Source: UBA5359 sp028699365 [NCBI: bacterium] (GTDB lineage Bacteria > UBP13 > UBA5359). From it: DNA of 9,855 nucleotides. Shown piece by piece: positions 5,584 to 9,855 of this stretch. Within the stretch, counting starts at the first letter, position 1. Each line of letters begins with the position of its first letter. Where the stretch lies: assembly GCA_028699365.1 (NCBI GenBank), contig JAQVUQ010000072.1:1-9855 (forward strand). The letters are read 5' to 3'. The notes below the pieces were generated by a model that did not search any database, was not told where the DNA came from, and worked only from the letters and a program-made list of their open reading frames with translations. The position numbers and the translations under genes were made by a program.

Positions 5584-7608
5584 ATGAACGAGCATAGATC
5601 CCAGGATAGCAACCGCGGCGGAAAGCCGGGTTTGCCGCTTATCGTCCCGGTTATTATGATAGCCCTGTCGTTTATCGTAGCCCTTACGGTTCTGGCGGGA
5701 AGATGGTCCGCAGAGCGGAACAACCGTATTGTTTCTCTGGCGGTGGACTGGAACTCCATCAAGGATGCTCTGGGCGGGAACGAGAAGAGCCTGGAAACGG
5801 CCCTGGATATGATGCGCCGCAATAACCTGCGCACCATCGCCCTCAGCGAACCCACTATCGGGGATCTTATGGAGGACGGAAGAGTCTTTCTAACCACGCC
5901 CGGGATCGTGGCCGGCCACAGCGATCCGATGGGGCGGCTCTTCCTGGGCACCTACGACCAGGCTCTCTATCGGCAGATGGTATCGGCGCTGCGGCGTAAA
6001 TGGTCTCCGTCTCTGATCACGGGCCGGGAAAGCCGTGTTTACTATGCGGGGCTGACGGGCAGACTGGAAAGCGTGACCCCTCTTGGGATAGGTATTCTTT
6101 CGGAAGAGAGCGGCTATCTGTTATCCCGGGGATTCGAGATAATTCCACGCTTCTATAACTATCCGTCGATGCAGGCGGATGATCTGGAGGCAGACCTTGC
6201 CGGTCTGGCCGGATACAAGTTCAATGTCGTTATCTTCGGCGGCGAAGAAGTTATGGGCTACACTAAGCTCGTGCCGCAGACCGCATCCGCGTTGCGGGCT
6301 AAGGGCCTGCGCTTCGGGCAGGTGGAGTTCTCCAAACAGAAGGGCGAGGAAGCTCTGGCACGACTTATGAAGGGCGAGGTTATCAGGGTGCACAGTATAG
6401 CGCCCGATGAGATGAAGAGCATGCCTCCCACCCAGGCTGTGGATCGCTATGTTCGTGCCGTTCAGGAGAGGAATATCCGGCTCTGTTATCTGCGTTTCCT
6501 GCCCAATCAGGCCGGCCTGGATCCGTTGGCCAGCAATATGGACTATCTGTTGTCTATAAAAAGACGGTTGTTGAGTATGGGATATGATATCGGGCGCCCG
6601 GCTACGTTGCCGGTTCTGCGCTCAGGACTGGTATTTCCGGGCAGCAATGCAGTTATTCCCTGGCTGTTGTCGCTGGGGATTCTGGCGGCGCTGGCCTTTC
6701 TCCTGAGGTATCTGAACATCGATTTGCGTTTCTGGCAGCTTGCCGTTCTGGCGCTGCTCTTGCTGCCGATAGCGGTGGCGGCGCCGATGCTCTTCCGCAA
6801 ACTGGGGACGCTGGGTGCGGCCGTGGTCTTTCCGTCTCTGGCGCTGGCTTTTTTAAGTGAACGTTTGAAACATTATTCTCCGAACACAATGCAGGGTTAT
6901 CAGAACTTCAGCCTTCAGCCTTCAGCCTTCAGCCTGCCGTCCGGGGCGCCGGCGGCGCTCCGGACGGCGCTGTCCACTCTGTGGACAGCCTCCCTGATAA
7001 CGGTGATCGGGGCACTTATAGGAGCAGGGCTGATGGCTGACAGGAGCTTCATGCTGGGTATCGACAGGTTTGCCGGCGTCAAGCTGGCCCATCTGCTGCC
7101 GTTGCTGGTGGTCGTTTATCTGTTGTTTCGCGATAACATGGAGAATATCTCGTCATCCCGCCGGCAAATATGGCGATCGCTGTCGGACAGGCCGCTGCTC
7201 TGGGGACAGGCTGGATTGATTGGGCTGGTAGCCGTGGCCGGATTGTTTTATCTTATGCGTACCGGCAACGACAGCAGCGTGGCGGTCTCCGGTCTGGAAC
7301 TGAAAATCAGATCCGTGCTGGAGAAGCTGCTGGTGGCGCGTCCCAGGACCAAGGAGTTCCTGATAGGTCATCCGGCGGCGCTGCTGGCTCTGGGCACGGC
7401 TTTTCTTCCGGGGTTGGGCAATATACGCCCGTGGCTGCTCTTTATAGGAGCGGTCGGTCAGATATCCCTTTTCAACAGCTTCTGCCATATTCATACTCCT
7501 TTATCTTTTACATTGCTCAGGAGTTTCAACGGCCTCTGGCTGGGCAGCCTCATAGGCACAGTCGTTCTTCTGACGGTTGCATACGCTCAAACGAGGCGTG
7601 AAAGCTGA
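5584..7608 (+). CDS. DUF5693-type polytopic membrane protein, CsaB-associated
   Basis: This 674-residue protein has one N-terminal membrane segment (about 16-40), a soluble domain to about residue 350, and then roughly eight hydrophobic segments up to the C-terminus (near 355-375, 380-400, 405-423, 466-485, 500-515, 541-558, 596-635 and 652-670). This plan, and blocks such as FMLGIDRFAGVKLAHLLPLLVVVYLLF split around residue 495, recall the DUF5693 family usually found just before csaB. Its biochemical role is unproven; by position it may help export or polymerise the wall polysaccharide that CsaB modifies. An ATG at 5557 is in frame, but AGGAG at 5573-5577 lies six bases before the ATG at 5584, which I prefer. 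Its stop TGA overlaps the csaB ATG. Unusual: the loop after about residue 425 carries a heptamer DNA repeat and two hairpins (listed separately), encoding a low-complexity Phe/Ser/Pro stretch that looks inserted. Confidence 0.8.
   Translation: MNEHRSQDSNRGGKPGLPLIVPVIMIALSFIVALTVLAGRWSAERNNRIVSLAVDWNSIKDALGGNEKSLETALDMMRRNNLRTIALSEPTIGDLMEDGRVFLTTPGIVAGHSDPMGRLFLGTYDQALYRQMVSALRRKWSPSLITGRESRVYYAGLTGRLESVTPLGIGILSEESGYLLSRGFEIIPRFYNYPSMQADDLEADLAGLAGYKFNVVIFGGEEVMGYTKLVPQTASALRAKGLRFGQVEFSKQKGEEALARLMKGEVIRVHSIAPDEMKSMPPTQAVDRYVRAVQERNIRLCYLRFLPNQAGLDPLASNMDYLLSIKRRLLSMGYDIGRPATLPVLRSGLVFPGSNAVIPWLLSLGILAALAFLLRYLNIDLRFWQLAVLALLLLPIAVAAPMLFRKLGTLGAAVVFPSLALAFLSERLKHYSPNTMQGYQNFSLQPSAFSLPSGAPAALRTALSTLWTASLITVIGALIGAGLMADRSFMLGIDRFAGVKLAHLLPLLVVVYLLFRDNMENISSSRRQIWRSLSDRPLLWGQAGLIGLVAVAGLFYLMRTGNDSSVAVSGLELKIRSVLEKLLVARPRTKEFLIGHPAALLALGTAFLPGLGNIRPWLLFIGAVGQISLFNSFCHIHTPLSFTLLRSFNGLWLGSLIGTVVLLTVAYAQTRRES
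6906..6933 (+). repeat. Four tandem CTTCAGC heptamers within the DUF5693-type gene
   Basis: Four perfect, adjacent copies (6906-6912, 6913-6919, 6920-6926, 6927-6933) lie inside the coding region and encode Phe-Ser-Leu-Gln-Pro-Ser-Ala-Phe-Ser. Because seven is not a multiple of three, gain or loss of one unit would shift the frame of the second half of the protein and, through the overlapping stop and start, could affect csaB. The frame is open in this sequence. Confidence 0.9.
6936..6989 (+). repeat. Two adjacent inverted repeats within the DUF5693-type gene
   Basis: The first inverted repeat has 15-base arms (6936-6950 and 6954-6968) around a GGC loop, with a single mismatch that is G-U in RNA. 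The second follows directly, with 9-base perfect arms GCTGTCCAC (6969-6977) and GTGGACAGC (6981-6989) and a TCT loop. They start two bases after the heptamer repeats. The three elements together look like a palindromic repeat that has entered the gene in frame, or a strong mRNA structure; the origin is inference. Confidence 0.8.
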
Positions 7609-8690
7609 TGAAGCGACAGCGACTGGTCGTATCGGGCTTCTACGGAGCCGGCAATGCCGGGGATGAGGCCATACTGGATGCCATGATCACTTCGATTCGC
7701 AAGTTGATGCCCGATGCGGTTATCACGGTACTCTCTTTCGATCCGGCCGGCACGGCCGGGCAGTACGGAGTGGAAGCCGTGTCTCGCTACAGCCCGGGAG
7801 CGGTTATATCCGCTTTACGGCGAGCCGATCTGCTGATAAGTGGGGGGGGAGGGTTGCTGCAGGACATTACCGGCCCATCCAGCGTGCCCTATTATCTGGG
7901 GCTGGTGGCTCTGTCCCATCTTGTCGGCACGCCGGCGGTCATGTTAGGCCAAAGTATCGGTCCGCTGAACAGATCGGTGACGCGGCTTCTGGCCCGGCTG
8001 CTTCTGCCTCTTGCTTCTCGTGCCGTGTTGCGGGATGAGGCTTCGGCTCTGCTTCTGGCCGGGTTGGGCTATCCCCGGGATCGCATCAGGGTGACTGCAG
8101 ATCTGGCCTATGCCGGTATAGCCCCGGATAAGGAGGATGGAAGACGGCTGCTGGAGGCCGACAACTTCGATTGCCGGCAGCCCTGGATAGCCGTATCCCT
8201 GAGGCCATGGGGAGATAACCGTCACCTGTCCGTTGCCGGCAGGGCGCTGGGCAAGTTTGCCGTCGCCTCCGGCTGCAGGCTGCTCTTTATGCCGTTTCAG
8301 GCGTCACAAGACAGAGATGCCTGCCGGGAAGCGTGTCGTCATGCGGGCACGGGACATGTGTTTGGCAGGGATGTCTCTTCCGCCGATCTCAAGAATATCA
8401 TTGCCGGAGCGGATTTTCTGGTCGGCATGCGTTTTCACTCGCTGATATTTGCCGCCATGGGAGCGGTGCCTGCGCTGGCCCTGGAATACGATCCCAAGGT
8501 AGCGGCGGCTGTCGACCAGTTAGGCATTCCTACGGCCGGCAGAGTCGGTGAATTGGAAGAGAGCGGTCTGTTCATTGCCCTGCAGGATGCATGGGGGAAG
8601 CGCGAAGCAACGGTCTCCCGGCTTGAAAATCTGGCTGCAGAGCTTCGAAATCGTGCCGAGGCCGGTATAGCGGAAGTAATCAGCATTTGA
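7608..8690 (+). CDS. csaB: Polysaccharide pyruvyl transferase CsaB
   Basis: This 360-residue cytoplasmic enzyme of the polysaccharide pyruvyl transferase family would transfer the enolpyruvyl group of phosphoenolpyruvate to a sugar of a secondary cell-wall polymer, forming a ketal. In SLH-anchoring bacteria this pyruvyl group is the docking site for SLH domains. Family landmarks are present in order: SGFYGAGNAGDEAIL (9-23), LLISGGGGLLQDITGP (75-90), a GQSIGPL block, RDEAS, VSLRPW, MPFQASQD, GMRFHSLIFAA (273-283, containing the R-x-H of the active region) and EYDPKV (293-298). Length is normal for CsaB. The ATG overlaps the TGA of the DUF5693-type gene (TGATG), so translation is probably coupled; no strong SD of its own is visible. 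A run of eight G (7842-7849) encodes the glycine motif and is prone to slippage. The usual co-occurrence with the upstream family supports the call. No SLH protein is visible in the window. Confidence 0.93.
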   Translation: MKRQRLVVSGFYGAGNAGDEAILDAMITSIRKLMPDAVITVLSFDPAGTAGQYGVEAVSRYSPGAVISALRRADLLISGGGGLLQDITGPSSVPYYLGLVALSHLVGTPAVMLGQSIGPLNRSVTRLLARLLLPLASRAVLRDEASALLLAGLGYPRDRIRVTADLAYAGIAPDKEDGRRLLEADNFDCRQPWIAVSLRPWGDNRHLSVAGRALGKFAVASGCRLLFMPFQASQDRDACREACRHAGTGHVFGRDVSSADLKNIIAGADFLVGMRFHSLIFAAMGAVPALALEYDPKVAAAVDQLGIPTAGRVGELEESGLFIALQDAWGKREATVSRLENLAAELRNRAEAGIAEVISI

Positions 8691-8707
8691 GCTGGGTCGC
8701 TTGTTTG

Positions 8708-8736
8708 TTGTTGCCCCATAAGGGGTATGCTATAAT
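8708..8736 (+). promoter_or_regulatory. Promoter of the S8 protease gene
   Basis: TTGTTG (8708-8713), a 17-base spacer and a perfect TATAAT (8731-8736) preceded by TGC form a good extended -10 promoter. The spacer holds a small inverted repeat, CCCC-ATAA-GGGG (8714-8725), which could be a coincidence or an operator. Transcription would begin near 8743, giving a 5' leader of about 60 or 100 bases depending on the start codon. No terminator is seen between csaB and this promoter. Confidence 0.75.
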
Positions 8737-8801
8737 GCAGGCTGTTGCGGGTCGGGGGCACTCATACAGACAGGAGTAACGGTTAAATTGGGAGGCTGAC
8801 G

Positions 8802-9855
8802 GTGGATATCCGTGTGCTTTCTCAAGGTGGGAGGGAAAGATTGTTTAGTATAAGACGTCTTCACCTGTATATTGCGGTTTCATTTCTGCTTCTGTGCGCT
8901 ACGGCGCAGAATGTGCAGGCTGCGCTGCCTGGAAGAGACTACGTTCCAGGCGAGGTATTGGTACGCTTCCGCGACGGGGTTGCGGAAACCAGACGCAATG
9001 AGATTGTAAAGCGTACAGGCGCACAGAGCAGCAGCCTGTCGCAGATAAATGCCGTCAGGCTGCGTCTGTCGGCAACAAGAACGGTGGAGCAGACGGTGTC
9101 TTCACTGGAAAACGATCCCGACGTGCTTATAGCTCAGCCCAACTATATCTATCATACTATGGCCGCTCCGAACGATCCCTATTTTGTGGACGGCCAGCAG
9201 TGGAATATGACGGCTATCGGCATGCCGGCCGCCTGGGATATCGACAAGGGAGAAACAGCCATAATCATCGCCGTCGTCGACAGCGGAGTTGATCTGGATC
9301 ATCCCGATCTTCAGAGCAAATTGACACCGTCTTCATCCTGGCGTGACTATATTGATAGCGACAGCCTCCCCGAAGATGAATTCGGCCACGGCACGCACGT
9401 GGCCGGCATAGCCGCGGCTGCCACCGATAACAGCCTGGGAGTAGCCGGCGTCGCCTGGCAATGCAAGATAATGCCCGTAAGGGTTCTTGATGACGAGGGC
9501 TCCGGCACAACTATCGGTATAGCTGCCGGCATTGACTGGGCCGTGAATCACGGCGCCGACGTTATCAACCTCAGCCTGGGTGCTTCATCATCCGATTCCA
9601 TACTTCTATCGGCAGTTACAAGAGCGTATAATGCCGGCGTGGTCCTGGTGGCGGCAGCCGGTAACAAGAAGGATAATGAGATCGACCGTCCGTTCTATCC
9701 GGCTGCCTATTCGCAAGTTATAGCCGTGGCCGCCACCAACAGTTCCAACATCGTGCCGACGTTCTCGGTCAGGGGCGATTATGTTGATGTGGCTGCTCCC
9801 GGCGTCAGCGTCATAAGCACATATCTATCCGGGACCTATAGCCAGCTATCCGGCA
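8802..9855 (+). CDS. Secreted subtilisin-like serine protease (S8), 3' partial
   Basis: The gene runs off the right edge; 351 codons are visible. After a signal peptide (core LYIAVSFLLLCATA, likely cut after VQA) comes an inhibitory prodomain of the fervidolysin type (YVPGEVLVRFRDG to IAQPNYIY), then the S8 catalytic domain starting near NDPYFVDGQQWNM. Two of the three catalytic residues are visible: Asp160 in VVDSGVD (codon 9279) and His196 in GHGTHVAGI (codon 9387); the oxyanion-hole Asn288 in AAAGN (codon 9663) is also present. The window ends in LSG, exactly where the GTSMA motif with the catalytic Ser should follow. I predict an exported protease; the missing C-terminus would show whether it carries an anchor. 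Two starts compete: GTG 8802 after GGAGG 8791-8795, and TTG 8841 after GGAGG 8830-8834, each with a six-base spacer. TTG gives a more typical signal peptide length; GTG is the commoner codon. Confidence 0.9.
   Translation, partial: MDIRVLSQGGRERLFSIRRLHLYIAVSFLLLCATAQNVQAALPGRDYVPGEVLVRFRDGVAETRRNEIVKRTGAQSSSLSQINAVRLRLSATRTVEQTVSSLENDPDVLIAQPNYIYHTMAAPNDPYFVDGQQWNMTAIGMPAAWDIDKGETAIIIAVVDSGVDLDHPDLQSKLTPSSSWRDYIDSDSLPEDEFGHGTHVAGIAAAATDNSLGVAGVAWQCKIMPVRVLDDEGSGTTIGIAAGIDWAVNHGADVINLSLGASSSDSILLSAVTRAYNAGVVLVAAAGNKKDNEIDRPFYPAAYSQVIAVAATNSSNIVPTFSVRGDYVDVAAPGVSVISTYLSGTYSQLSG

Noticed and set aside
8714-8725. CCCC-ATAA-GGGG as a terminator after csaB
   Set aside because: A four-base stem with no T-run, placed between the -35 and -10 of the protease promoter; more likely chance or an operator.

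Overview
The window comes from a diderm bacterium of moderate GC. It encodes four proteins that end in the C-terminal phenylalanine expected of BAM-assembled outer-membrane beta-barrels. It also carries a CsaB-type pyruvyl transferase next to a DUF5693-type membrane protein, a pairing I associate with bacteria that anchor SLH-domain proteins (Bacillota, including diderm Negativicutes and Halanaerobiales, Synergistota, Deinococcota and related lineages). I cannot name the phylum from sequence alone. Promoters look sigma70-like with extended -10 boxes of the form TGCTAtAAT, and Shine-Dalgarno (SD) sites are strong. Every supported gene is on the + strand.

Layout. (1) Positions 3-923: the C-terminal part of an SMC/Rad50/SbcC-like ATPase, cut by the left edge. 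(2) 942-5531: a tandem array of four paralogous, secreted, porin-like outer-membrane proteins (about 290-302 aa). The units share a near-identical signal peptide, a repeated promoter and 5' leader, and (units 1-3) homologous hairpin terminators. Leaders of units 2 and 4 are full length, about 230 nt. Unit 1 keeps only the last leader hairpin, and unit 3 has lost almost the whole leader. Unit 4 joins the common leader and signal peptide to a strongly diverged mature barrel and an unrelated terminator. (3) 5544-8690: a two-gene operon with overlapping stop and start, a DUF5693-type polytopic membrane protein followed by csaB. (4) 8708-9855: a promoter and the first two thirds or so of a secreted subtilisin-like (S8) protease, cut by the right edge just before its catalytic serine.

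How it fits together. The window is mostly about the cell envelope: surface barrels, a wall-polysaccharide pyruvylation operon and a secreted protease. In SLH-anchoring bacteria CsaB makes the pyruvylated polymer to which surface proteins bind, but none of the four barrels here has a visible SLH domain, so any functional link is inference.

The strongest candidate for something undescribed is the repeated leader. Both full copies can fold into the same four stems despite indels, and the strand that closes the last stem can instead pair with bases overlapping the SD. This is the layout of a translational switch. Its graded loss across the array makes a natural comparison set. A second oddity is a non-triplet heptamer tandem repeat plus two adjacent hairpins inside the DUF5693-type gene.
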